This document shows, in pieces, positions 11,096 through 22,892 of a stretch of DNA of 64,000 bases. How positions within the stretch are numbered: the first letter of the stretch is position 1; each line of letters starts with the position of its first letter. Source of the stretch: Oxyruncus cristatus (Eukaryota > Chordata > Aves > Passeriformes > Cotingidae); contig VXAY01002919.1 in NCBI GenBank assembly GCA_013399855.1, positions 656,903-720,902 of the forward strand. Direction: 5' to 3'. The translations under genes and the position numbers were made by a program. The notes beneath the pieces were generated by a model. That model was not told where the DNA came from and searched no databases. It was given only the letters and a program-made list of their open reading frames with translations.

Positions 11096-12485
11096 GATGT
11101 TATCCCTGCTCTAAATACTCAACACCCATGTTTTTGTTCTGCCTGGATCCAAGCCCTCCCTGCCCCAGTCCCTCCTGCCAAACCCTCCTCTCCCCATTTT
11201 CTCAGGGACATGCTGTGAAAGAGGAGAGTGCAAAGGGTCACTGCTCAGCCTCACGTTCCAGGACACTTCATATATGCCAAAAGTGTGAGTTTCTGGTTTT
11301 GGCAAAGCATCCAGAATCCAGAGCATCAGAGGGAGTTTGATCCATGAGCTCTCCCTGGATGCACATTCCTGCACTGCAAACTGGTGCTGGGAAGGGCTTT
11401 TCCAGAGACCACTTCTTTTCTCTGGGTGTTCTCAGGGAGAACAGCACGTGGCCCTTTCCTCCTCATTTCCTCCCCTCCTGTTTGGGAGCAAAGAAATTAG
11501 AAAACTCCTTAATGAACTGTAGAATTTCTCCCCTCTGTTCAATACTTCAAATTTGCAAAAGAATTCAAGTCATTTGAATTCAGGCTTCAGCACTGGGTTG
11601 TGCCATCACTTGAAAGCAAAGGGAAATACTTTCTAAGAAAATAACGCTTTTCCAATGCCACAGGAAAACTGAGGCAACGTTTAAAGTTCAGATTTAAAGT
11701 TCATCTCTCTCCCTTTGAAATAAAATGGATTTGCAAAAGCTCATTTCCAAGTGACATGTATTTAAACTCTGGCACTGTGCACAGAAATGAAGGACACACC
11801 TAATCAGCAAAACTTCCCTCTGGTTTTCATTTTAAGCAGGCAAAAAATGATCTTGTAAGGTTCAGACCTTGATTATCTGCTTTGAACCTAATATTAATGC
11901 AAAGAAACCCCAGAGAAAAGTTGAAAGATGCTAAATTCAAACACAATAGGCCTCTTTAGAAGATATTTCAGTTAGAAATCTGCTAGACATATGTTATTAA
12001 AAAGAATAGAAGAAAAAGCTTATTCTTCTTGTGTCAGACAATCTGAAATTTTCTTGCATTCATCATCTGATGAAAATTGTAGTAAAAATAGGCAAATACC
12101 AAAGAAAAATCTATTCCTATTGCCACAATTATGCCAATAATCCGTGGGGTCCCACCCTTCAACAGCATTTAATATTGTCATACTACAGATCACATCTGGC
12201 TACAAAGGTCATCTTTTGTCTCCTTCCACTCTCTGCTCATCCTTATTCTCTTCCTTCCAATTCAGAATAAAACTGCTTTCCTGTGACCGCTGTGATTCTT
12301 CCTGGCAGTTGATTCACCACACAAAAGCGTTAACAAATAACTGTGTAATAAATACAGGGTGCACATCAAATACCCAGGCAAGGGAAATCCGTGGTTACCT
12401 ATGGGGTTAAGTGGCACGATGAGAGCGAATTTCAGATGTAGCAGGTTATTTGAACTAATTAATACGGGCACAAACCCCATGGAAA
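11096..12485. other. Unannotated intronic stretch
   Basis: About 1.4 kb of unique-looking sequence, turning AT-rich after 11.5 kb. No gene, RNA gene or repeat unit seen. Confidence 0.4.
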
Positions 12486-12539
12486 TTCAGGTTTGAAATC
12501 AGACTTTTCTGATTTTCAGGTTTGAAATCAGACTTTTCT
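12486..12539. repeat. 25-bp direct duplication
   Basis: The 25-mer starting TTCAGGTTTGAAATC occurs at 12486-12510 and again at 12515-12539. A 9-bp AAGTCCTAT duplication follows at 12541-12549 and 12559-12567, immediately before a CR1 fragment. This is probably a local tandem duplication, not a target-site duplication, because both copies lie on the same side of the element. Confidence 0.9.
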
Positions 12540-12565
12540 CAAGTCCTATCTTGAGCACAAGTCCT

Positions 12566-12969
12566 ATGAGGAGAGGCTGAGGGAGCTGGGGTTGTTCAGC
12601 CTGGAGAAGAGAAGGCTCAGGGGAGACCTCATCGCTCTCTACAACTCCCTGACAGGAGGGGGTAGCCAGGTGGGGGTTGGTCTCTTCTCCCAGGAACCAG
12701 CAGTAAGACAAGAGGGCTCGGCCTTAAGCTGTGCCAGGGGAGGTTTAGGTTGGATATTAGAAAGAAATTCTTTCCAGAGAGGGTAATCAGCCATTGGAAT
12801 GGGCTGCCCAGGGAAGTGGTGGATTCTCCATCCCTGGGGGTTTTCAAGATGAGGCTGGACGTGGCACTGAGTGCCATAGGCTGGTAACTGCGGTGGGGTT
12901 GGACCAAGGGTTGGACTTGATGATCTCAGAGGTCCTTTCCAGCCTGTCTGATTCTATGATTCTATGATT
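12566..12969 (+). mobile_element. CR1 LINE 3' fragment with intact tail
   Basis: About 400 bp of plus-strand CR1. It starts at GAGGAGAGGCTGAGGGAGCT, contains TGTGCCAGGGGAGGTTTAGG and GGGCTGCCCAGGGAAGTGGT, and ends in a repeated GATTCTAT tail (12951-12969), the signature of CR1 target-primed insertion. Confidence 0.95.
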
Positions 12970-13107
12970 GCTTTTTGTGGAGCTACAGAATGTGTGAAGT
13001 GCAGCCATGGTTGAGGTGTTCATGCCCTGCTTGCAGAGGGGTGTTCTGCACTCAACGGAAATACAAATTACAGTCATAATTAGGCAGGGGGACGATCGTG
13101 GAATTTA

Positions 13108-13149
13108 TTATAGAATAATAAAGGCAGGAAAAGACCTCCAAGATCATCA
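13108..13149 (-). mobile_element. CR1 tail remnant fused to a plus-strand CR1
   Basis: TTATAGAATAATAAAGG...GACCTCCAAGATCATCAA is a reversed CR1 3' end of only about 40 bp. It is joined without spacer to a CR1 fragment in the opposite orientation. Confidence 0.75.
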
Positions 13150-13278
13150 AGGCCAGGCTGGACGGGGCTTGGAGCAACCTGGCCTAGTGGAAAGTGTCCC
13201 TGCCCACGGTAGGGGGGGTGGAACTGGACGAGCTCTGAGCTCACTTCCAACCTAAATCATTCCACGATCCCACGATGA
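13150..13278 (+). mobile_element. CR1 LINE 3'-tail fragment
   Basis: Starts abruptly at GGCCAGGCTGGACGGGGCTT and runs to the tail ATTCCACGATCCCACGATG. It abuts an inverted CR1 remnant on its left and a CpG-rich patch on its right. Confidence 0.9.
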
Positions 13279-13289
13279 TTCTTCGTAAT

Positions 13290-13700
13290 CCTGGGTCTTA
13301 CCTGAGGTCCTGCCGCCCGCTTTGCACAGCTTGTGCTACGCAGACGGGCAGACGCTGAGCCCAGGTGCAGGATTTGCAGGCAGATGTCTGTGGCTGTGGC
13401 TTTTCTCTCGGTCTCACTGGCGACTGAGCAGGGCTGGCTCGCGCGCCGCGCCGCAGAGCAGCCGCGGGTCCGTCGGCTGTGACGCCGGATTAAGTTGTTA
13501 AGCGTGCTCGGAATTCCCGCTGTCACCGGCGCGATGGGGTAGCTTCACGTGACAAGGATCAAACATCCATCCAAGCCAGCCAGCCACAGTGAAATTGTGC
13601 AACCACGTGCGTGCGGGGAAGGAGGTGATTCACTTGCGGGCGCGCAGACGATAAATTTTGCGTCGCCGCACACAACCCGGGGCGCGTCGGGAGCCAGGTA
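13290..13700. promoter_or_regulatory. CpG-rich patch, candidate bidirectional promoter
   Basis: Strongly CpG-rich between about 13310 and 13690, for example CTCGCGCGCCGCGCCGCAGA near 13440. On the minus strand a consensus donor CAG|GTAAGA lies at 13302/13301. On the plus strand CAG|GTAAAG lies at 13697/13698. The two donors face outward with the CpG core between them, the geometry of a divergent promoter. NGF has alternative 5' exons in mammals, and an NGF antisense RNA is annotated in human. Whether this patch is transcribed is inference. Confidence 0.4.
13302..13500 (-). ncRNA. Candidate first exon of an antisense transcript
   Basis: The minus-strand donor CAG|GTAAGA at 13302/13301 matches the full consensus and sits at the edge of a CpG-rich patch. 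The exon's 5' end is a guess. No downstream exon has been identified, so this may be a chance donor. Confidence 0.25.
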
Positions 13701-14502
13701 AAGATTTGAAACACCACCGTTATTCTCCACTGGAGAGACCCTTGCAAAAAAATTTGGCATTTCAGCTCCTCTTCGAAACGATTTCTGCTCAATGTAAGAA
13801 GCAAAACCCACAGAAATATTCTTTTGGGGTTAGTTCTCCGAAGGTGATAACTGAAAAACCTACTGACTTTCGAATGCTGTGTTTTTTGCTGCTAGTAGGG
13901 TTTGGTGTGATTTATCTTTCTAAAAGCTGCTGAGAAGTTGTTTTAACTTCGAGAGCCTGCAAATTTCCTGTCCCAGAGACAAGGCAGCACCGCAGCATCA
14001 TTCAGAAAGAAGAACATGAGAGAGGGCAGGTGTCTTGTTCCAGTCTATTAATCTGTACGTTACTACTGTAAACCCAGAAAATGGAATAAAACTCTTTTAC
14101 TTGGAGGGAGCACCAGTGAAAATCTTCAGATTATTGTGAAGAGCAAGTTTTCAGGAAGCAATTAACTGCCTGACTGAGAAAATCCCTGCTTTTCATTTGA
14201 TCTAAGACTCATGGGTGGTATTTTGAAATATTTGATTGAGCTCAGTCAATTAGTCTTCATTATGGTTTGGCTTTTCCCTCAGAATAGGCTGATCCATAGG
14301 GAATGCCACTCATACCAACACTGAGGCAGAGCAGGATGACTCAGCTGATTAATCAGCTTTCTTTTTTCTTTTTAAGAAGCAAGTATTTGGCTTCCCCAGC
14401 TGCTGAAGTGATCACTATCAAGCTCGTGTTGTAACTCACATAGTTTTGGTCACCCCTGACTCATCCTAAGAGAGGGAAAGTCACCTGCAACCCCTGATCT
14501 GT
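13698..14502. other. Unannotated intronic stretch
   Basis: No gene. Contains the AP-1-like TGACTCAGC at 14337-14345 overlapping a 16-bp perfect palindrome at 14343-14358 with a central TTAA. Confidence 0.4.
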
Positions 14503-14621
14503 CATAGAATTCCAGAATCCCAGACTGGTTTGGGTTGGAAGGGACCTCAAAGCTCATCCCATTCCGCCTCCTGCCTTGGGCAGGGACACCTTCCACTGGA
14601 CCAGGTTGCTCAGAGCTGTCC
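14503..14621 (-). mobile_element. CR1 LINE 3'-tail fragment
   Basis: Reversed CR1 tail (CATAGAATTCCAGAATCCCA, TTTGGGTTGGAAGGGACCTC) truncated after the CAGGTTGCTCAGAGC block. Confidence 0.92.
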
Positions 14622-15896
14622 CACATCTCTGTGACCCACTGGTTTCTGTTCACCGTAATGTCCTTGGCATTTCTAGGAGGAATAATTCCATTCCTGTCGC
14701 TTTCTGATGAAGTTTTGCCATAAACCCTGATATTTTGGGTTCTGACTGTGGTACCAATTCCTTCTAGACAAGTAGATACTGACCCCACACCTGGATTTTG
14801 TTAAATAAATCTATCCACTTCCTCAGAACACAGCACAGATTCTCCAGATGAGCCATGTCTCCAATTCCCAATCCAAAATTTTGCTGAATTTATTTACTAA
14901 GTCAACGGAAGAAAAAAACCTGGCTACTTGTAAAAATCATGATTAAACGTGGAGCTGTTTTTCCTTTTTTTTAATAGGTAAATCACAACAAAATGCAGCC
15001 AGCGAGCAGGGCACAGTATGTGATCATGGCCATGAAATGCCTACAATGTAAATGGACTTAATGACAAAATTAAACAGATCTCAGTTAAAGCCACAATGAT
15101 TCGAGACAGGCAAAACCCATCACTCTCCCAGCTTCCCCACTAAGTAGGTCTCCAAGCATGGAAAGGTTGCCAGCTATGGGGAACAGTTTAGAAAGTTAAT
15201 GACAGTAAAAATGGGATTCGCTGGAGACTGTAATCCTGACTCCATAAGCATTGCCAGAGGCCTGACATGAAGAAACAAGTACTATTTCCAGCAGACTGCA
15301 AAGCCAAGGCAAAGATTAACATCTGTCAGGATCAGCTACAGATGAGATTCTTATTGATCCTTGAATGTCACAAGAATTTAGGAGGGCTAAAGGCAAATTT
15401 AAAGAGGGTAATCATGCACCAGTGGATTTGGCCAGCAAATTTAAAGTACCTTTCCCTGCATTTCAGCCTATATTTTCGAACAGCTGTGTGTGATGGAGCT
15501 CAGTGTTACAAGGTAGAAGAGGTATTTTTTCCAACTTAGTCACTGTCAAGCTTAGTCTTGTAGGAAAAGCAGTGACAGGGAGCAGTTCTGTTGCTGTTAC
15601 CAGCCTCCAAGACACTGATTTTCGTGTTTGGGCTGTGTTGCTGTGGATTTTGTTTCTGCCTTATCCGTATCTATCCCTCCTAACAAGATTAAGACTTTGC
15701 TCACATTCTTCTAATTAAAATGCTGTAATTCTGGGAAGAGATTCCATGTCTTCTTTTAGCGGGGTAATCAGCACATCTGCAAGTTCAAGTTACTATTTTT
15801 TAACATCAAAGCTTGCACAAAGTCCTCTCTTCTACACAGCCAGGACTTTTTATCCACACTTCATTTCGTAGTAGTGGGACCAACATCATCTCCTAC
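14622..15896. other. Unannotated intronic stretch
   Basis: About 1.3 kb with no recognisable gene or repeat. A 90-codon open frame at 15267-15539 resembles nothing I know and is treated as chance. Confidence 0.4.
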
Positions 15897-16322
15897 AGGG
15901 ACAGGCTGGGAGAAGTGGGGATGTTCAGCCTGGAGGAGGCTCAGGGGACACCTTGGAGCCCCTTCCAGCCCCTAAAGATCTCATTGCAGCCTTTCACTAC
16001 CTGAAAGAGGCTTATAAAAAGAGGGGGAGTGACTTTTTACAGAGGCAGATAACGATAGGACAAGGGGGATGGAAAGAGGAAAGATTTAGATTAGATAACA
16101 GGGAGAATTCCTTCCTGTGAGGGTGGTGAGACATTGGCACAGGTTGCCCAGGGCACTGGTGGAGTCACCATCCCTGGAATTGTTCAAAAAAACCTGTGGA
16201 TTTGGTGCTGAGGGACATGGCTCAGTGGTGGACTTGGGTTAATGCTTTGTTAATGCTTGGACTGGGTTAACGCTTGGACTTGATGCTCCTAAAGGTCCCT
16301 TCCAACCTTCAGGATCCTGTGA
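15897..16322 (+). mobile_element. CR1 LINE 3' fragment with internal duplication
   Basis: Plus-strand CR1 from GGGACAGGCTGGGAGAAG to TTCAGGATCCTGTG. A small in-element repeat of the GTTAATGCTTGGACT type at about 16236-16280 gives three imperfect copies. The terminal GATTCTATG tail has decayed. Confidence 0.92.
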
Positions 16323-19300
16323 ACTTGAAGCTGCATTTCACTTCCCAGCTGCAGCCTTGAAATATTATTTACAAGTTATTAGTTGAGCAGGTTCTCCTCC
16401 CTATGGGAAGGTACCACTCCACAACTTCCAGAAGTTGCTGCTCCCACTCTCACTCCTTCCCCTGTATTTTCTGCAAGGCTGTGATACAGAACTAAGAGAA
16501 GGTTTTGTTTAATCAGCTCCTGCAAGATTGTTTTGATGAATGTAGGATGAGGAAACTTGTTACAACAGTTCAGTGCTCCCAGTTCCAAGAGTTCCCACAT
16601 TCAGTCAATTGATCTCACCGCGGACATGGAAAAAAGGTTCATATCTAGAATAATAAGAGGCAGCAAGGAAAATAACACACTGGCAAACACAGTACCAGTA
16701 ATCTTCTCATCCTGGCCTGCTCTTCTGAGAATTCCCACATTTCCAGCTCTGCATACCAGGGGAGTCAGTGAACCCCACCGAAAGTTGAAGTGTGAACAAC
16801 ACAAAGATGTCCAACACCATCAGTATCATGTTGCAATTTGGGCATTCAGAGTTATCCAGTCTTAGAGCGGGGCCAGAGAGAGTTCTAGAACAAACAAGCA
16901 AGGGCACAGCTTAAAAGGAAAAGATGCATCTCCCCCATTATACTTCTTGACTGTAGCAAAAAATGCTGTCAGCAACCAGATGATGCCAGAAAACAGAACA
17001 TGTAAAGACGCTTCAAATGCTCTGAACACAAGTGAGTTGCCAAACACAGATTTACAAGAACTGCTGAGACTGCCAGGTCAGTCCAACTCCCTGTTTCCTG
17101 TTCTTAAGCAAAGGTTGCTGAACTTCATTTAAACTCCTTTGAGCTCTGTTCTTTGCTTAAAGGATTCCCACAGTACAAGAAAGGATCAGATCTTTCCTTG
17201 ACAGACACTTTTTTTTGTTGAACTGTCCTTTTTCACAGAGTAGCTTTGGGACCAGGAGAACTGTTCAAAGACACAGGCATTCATTTCAGAGACAACTGCA
17301 GGTTCCCAGCAAGGGAGGACGTCCTGCACTCTGCGACATCATCCACTTCTCTGCCTATTACACTGATCATCAGTCAAGCTTTGTGTGAGGTGAGGATATT
17401 CCGGAGCCACCAGGCTCCAGAGGTTCAAGATCCAGACAAACAAACCCCTTCCCATACGTAAATGTCACCTTAAATTTCATTTCACCTTAAATGGCTGAGT
17501 GGGGAATAAAAACCTCCTATCTTAAGACATCCACAGCAGCTGCCTCCCCTCAAAGTCTGACATAATAGGAAGATGGAAAACTCCTACTCCCCACTTCTCC
17601 CTGGGCCTGAGCCCAGCAGCCCACACCATACAGCTGAAATATGGCCCCAGTTCAAACTGTCTGTGCTCTCTGGGAGCATGAGCAGATTTGTTGTGCAGCA
17701 GCTGCCTGACACATTCAGGATGCTGAGAGTGCTGAAGTTTGGACCCTGCTTCTCTGGCCTCACAGGTTTCGTGTCAGGGTCTCAAGTGAAGCAGAGCTGA
17801 GATTCTCAGAACATAGGAATGAGGTAACTCCTAAAACAAGTCTCTGTACTTACCCAGTGCAAGAAAATGCAGTTTCAATTACTTCTCCTAAAGATATATT
17901 TTGTTGCTAATGTACATAACCCAATACATTTTGTTACCACCCCTCTTTAGGGTTGCCAGCAGCTGTCTGGCGTTGCAACCATGGGAGTCAACACAGTAAA
18001 GAATTAAAAAAACCACTAAATACCTTCCACAGCAGATGAAAGCCAGGGTGCTGACGACAACAAGAGGTTCCACGTGCACTGATTGTGTGGGGCAGGAGCT
18101 CTGAGGCAGCTGGTCTCAGTGTGTGAAAGGAGAGGGCAGGAAGACTTGCAAATAACGGAGTCAGAAGGCATGTGGAGCAGCACTTGGAGCTGGAGAGGAA
18201 ACAAAACAGTGTGTCAAGACATAGGCACGACCAGGGGCAGGGCTGGGATCCAGAGAACAGCAGATTGTACCAGCAGAACTGTACTGCTTGGCCCTTGAAT
18301 GTGCTGCCCAGCAAACAACTACCAAAGGAGCACAAGGGCTGTTCTGCTCACACAGGTCTGTCTGGCCCTGAGGAGATAACTCAGTGCAAGGGCACGGAGT
18401 GTCTGTTTGCTGCTACTCCACTGAGTCACCGTAGCAGTGCGATGCACTTGGGGATGGCAATCCCACTCTCCAGCTTTTTAATCCATTCACTCCATAAATA
18501 AAAGTGCAGGGAAGGATTGTGGTAAAGAGAGAAGGGGCTGGTACTCCCATGGATTACAAACATCGGCAAAACCACACTTGTTTTCCCCCTACTTGAGGCA
18601 CGCACACAGTAAAACACAATGCACAAATAAGGACAATGAGGCAAATAAAAGCATGCCAAGAAATAGGATTTGTTTCCCTGGACACTTAGGCTCTGCAGTG
18701 GTTTACTCTGCTGCCAGTTGATCAGGACGATCCTCCAGGCTGAACTCAGAAAAACATACAGAAAAGAAAAAAAAAGTAGGTATGGAGCATTCTGCGTGGT
18801 GTCAACACTCTTACACAGGAACTGTCCTTTAATCCTCAGTAAGTGCTGAGTACAAACACACAAAGTATGAAAGCCCAAGGGGAAAAATTCCAGCAGCACC
18901 ACAGTTCACAAACCAGCTCTGGCTGTTCGTAGAACACGATGCAGCATCGTTGCTCTGCAGCGCCTGGAGCTCAGAGGCGAAATCCTGTTCACCGGTTTCC
19001 TTTTTCTGCTCGTCTTCAGATGGGTCCAAGTATCAGAATGAACATCTTAAATGTCTAAGCAATAGTAAAAACCTCGTGTTTTTCTTGGTAAGCTACCCTA
19101 GATGTCGGGAAACTCCTGTTTCTCCTGCAAGAACTACTTGTGCCCGTGGAGAACATTACAAGAGCCGCACAGATGACGCTGCAACCTGATAACTCGTTCT
19201 GTGTTTCTGTGGTTTGCTTTGTTTTATTTGGTGGTGTTTCCAGATTTTTTTGTGGACAGCTCTACTACAGACCCTGCTTCTTAGGAGGTTTTACCCTCTC

Positions 19301-22300
19301 ATTTCAAAACTGCACCACATCTAAAAGGGTCTTGCTGTGCAGAGAAACAAACCCCTCTTTTCCACCTCTTTAGTAACTTCAATTTTTAAGTCACCAGCAA
19401 GTAGCAAAAAACCTTCAACCCTGAGAGTTTTTCTTGTACCCAGCTAAACTGTTTGCTTGGTTTAGATGGCAAAACCCACCGTATTTCACATCTCTGTAGT
19501 GGAGTACTTAGGAATTCTAAGGAAATTGTTTTGAACTCAAATTGAAGGGGAAAGGCAGGTTGAGTACAAGGGTTTGAGCATCATCACTCCATCTTTACAG
19601 TCTGTAGAACAAGATTAGGCTTTGCAATGAGGAGATATAAAAATATCTGCTCAAATCATGTATAGCAGGACACAACTTAATGCCCTCCACTGCTTCTCTC
19701 CAGTCACCTAGAAATTATAGAAATAAACTTCTCAAATTTAAAGGATATTGTCAAAGAATACAGAAATCAAACTAATAATGAGCAACAGCCCAATTACTCA
19801 ATTTTTTATACATTCAATTCAACCTGGGGCATGTTGATTTAAAGAAAAATATTAACATTTAAATGCAATTAAAAGTATTATCCCCGTACCTTGTGCATTA
19901 CATGTAGTCACAATAAGGAGGGCACGGAATGACTGTGGCTCCTGTGGGGTCAATACCCATCTCCAACCACAAGGAAAATCAGGAATTCCCTTTCTAAAGG
20001 TCTCGTTTGAGTTTTCTTCCCATCACTTCCACGTTGTCAGGTAAAGTAAATCATGAGAGAGGGAACTTCGGTCACTAAGAAAGTAACTGAATTCTGGAGG
20101 TCTCGTGAAGGTAAAACTGGTTTAGAAACAGGAAAGAATATCCTAGAAGTTTTAAAAAAATAAACAGGAGAGGGGCAATGGAGAAGAGGAACATTGCTAC
20201 TGCTTGGCAAAAATCCTGTGTTATTCTTTGGGTTCTTCACTTGCTACGAAGAAAATTCTACTGACCATAAGCGAGTGGGTAGGTTCGTTTTATTAAGTGT
20301 TTGTAAAATGCCTTGGCATTTTTGGATGGAAAATCCTGCACGGGCAAAGCAATGCTCTGTGTCAGCATTGACTGCTCCTTCCCTACCTCAGCAACCTCTG
20401 AGTGAACACAAGAGCATCTCCACGTCACGAGGTTTTATTTTGTAGACTTTTGTCCATGCCCTGAAGGGTTTTTTTTAACAGGGAAAAAAAAGAATAAATC
20501 CAAAACTCAGTTTGAACTGCTCCAGCTACATTTTTAATCAGGTGCAGCCAGACCCTCAGCTCTAGTAGAATATAGGTTTTACAGTTCTCTGAACTCCTGC
20601 CTTCTTTGCTGCTTCCTTCTGTACTTTGCTTGCCAAGTACAGACACACTTCAGGGTCCCTTTGGTATTTTTCAGAATTCCTGCTCCATTAAAATATCGTT
20701 GAGTCATTTAAAAACGTTATAAACACACTGGAAGATTTGTAGAAGATTAAATTCCTCCTGGATGTAAATAATTAATAGAACAGGAAAGCCTGAAAAGTCA
20801 TGAGGATCTTGGCCATAATAATTTATGGATGCTCTTTGCCCTTACATAATGTTCTTTTCCAAATTCAAGATCTAGAGAAACACTGCAGATGATGGAATCT
20901 ACCTTTGGGAATCTGATCATGACACCCCTGCTCAGTTTTGTTTTCTACCTCATTTCTGGAGCCACCACACTTGGTGCATCACACTCCAACATGTCCAAAT
21001 GCTAAAAACCTCCAATTTATCTGTGCAGTTGTAGAAAAGTGAAAAAGGAGAATATAAATGAAAATTATGAGCTTGAATAAAAACTAAATGCTAGCCTTGC
21101 TGCTGGGATTCAGCTGGTTCTTATTAATCAGGGTTTGGACAAGAATCAGGATTTATATTCCCTTCTGAATAGCTGGAATAAGATCACTGGTTGGAAAAGT
21201 TTACTGGCCCTAAAGATATTGTATTTTTCTGCCTTAACTACTTTTGGCTGTAAGATGGGATAGTAACATCACAGTCTGACTGCCCTCATACTTTCTGGTC
21301 CCAGATGAATTCCAGTTTGATTTTGGTAGTTTCGTGAAGTCTGAAGTTCCAGTTATTTCATTCCCGGTCATTTTGTATTGGAAACCTCAGGGCCAAATAT
21401 AGCAAGGCAACTATTCCCAAATATAAATCCCTTTGGGAAGGGTGTAGAGGGGAGAGGGACGGGCCACGCACCAGCCTCATTAGGATCTTTGGACTCACTG
21501 TTTAAACAGAAACTAGGGAATGAGTTGTCTTCCTGTTTTTGGACAGGAATTGTAGGGAGCAGCAATCCCTCGTGCCAGCTGGTAGTTGGGTAGGATGGAG
21601 GCATCCAACTTTGTATGAGTGGGATGGATTTATCCCATTTAGCCTGGAGTAGTTTCCCTGTCAGTTAGTGCCTGAGATCTTTAGTCTCTCCTTTGTGCCT
21701 GTGAATTAGGATATATGAAACCCTGGAGTCCCATAAAACATATATCCAGCTTCAAGGCTGTATGGAAAGTTCCAAAGCAATCATCACATGTCAATCATTA
21801 ATTTTAGGATCACATTATAGATGATAATACAGGGATGATATACAACTTGTGGTATGCTCAGAGAACTTATTTCGAGCCAAGATTTTTGCTCCTAGCTCAT
21901 TTAATCTTACCAGCTTTTTGCCATTGAGGTCTTTGACTTCAGGAGAATGAGATTCACGTGCTCCTTCTAAGGCTGTTTTCAGTCATTTATTTTCAGGGGT
22001 TGTCACTAGTTTTGGAAGTGGCTATTTTCCCTTCACTGTATTTGAAGAGATTTTTATCTTGACGGAGGCAATTTCTTTATCTTTTATTTAAAGACTGCCA
22101 GTTTGTTATCTTAACAAGGATAAACTTTCCTCTTCTGTGCACGTTTAACACTTCCTAACACCCAATCTGTCACAGCAAGAGCTGCATCCCATTGCAAACC
22201 TTTACTGATGTGATCTAAAGATCACGTATTTTTTCACATTGTAGATGGCTGCTGATGACTCTCAATTCCCATGAGCACGTTCCACAAGTGAGAGCATCGT

Positions 22301-22757
22301 GATGCCAGACACTGCAAACCAAAGCTGAGTTGCAAAACAAACGATGACATGGTTAGAAACAGAAGTCTTGGTTCTGTTTTACCACTCAGGAGTTACAAAG
22401 CGAGCCTTCTAAAGGTGAGCTCTGCCTGTCCCGTGGCACAAGACCCGTCACCCACTGTAAGGAACTACCCTGTGGCTCCAGGTTGGATCTCTCCCATCGG
22501 GTGGCTTCTTCACTTCAGGGAACAGGGTGTAAATTAAGAGAATGGGCAAAAAACTTCTTTTCCTCTTTTGGGGCCTCTCTACAGAGACGCCAGAATTGAA
22601 ATATTTATGTACTGGCTCGGGAGGATAGAAGGGATAAGATCAGGCTGCTGCAAATAAGCCATTTCTATTACTTATGCCCCAATAAGCATAAAATAAACCT
22701 TAAGAAGTGTTTTCCAAAGCCTTACTGGTGTCTGATTTGGTGAATCCCCACCCTGCA
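16323..22757. other. Longest CR1-free intronic stretch, no gene supported
   Basis: About 6.4 kb without a recognisable transposon. Several minus-strand open frames between 16.6 and 19.0 kb encode hydrophobic or serine-rich peptides, but they are broken by stops, switch frame and match no family I know. Splice-like sequences are too common here to decide anything. The stretch may hold conserved non-coding elements or an undetected non-coding exon. Confidence 0.4.
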
Positions 22758-22892
22758 GAATTACAGAATCACAGACTGGTTTGGGTTGGAAGGGACCTCA
22801 AAGACCATCCCGTGCCATGGGCAGGGAACATCCCACTAGACCAGGCAGCTCCAAGCCCCGTCCAGCCTGACCTTGAACTCCTGCAGGGATGG
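22758..22892 (-). mobile_element. CR1 LINE 3'-tail fragment
   Basis: Reversed CR1 tail (AGAATTACAGAATCACAGAC, TTGGGTTGGAAGGGACCTCA) ending near TGCAGGGATGGG. Part of the usual CACCCCCTGCC block is missing. Confidence 0.92.

Noticed and set aside
13658..13933. 91-codon open frame at the edge of the CpG patch
   Set aside because: It reads through the candidate donor at 13697 and resembles no protein.
16600..19030. A run of minus-strand peptides that looked like a decayed retrogene
   Set aside because: I tried to relate segments near 16.7-16.9 kb to a transcription-factor-like zinc motif and others to membrane proteins. The matches were short, needed several frame changes, and no poly-A tail or target duplication was found.
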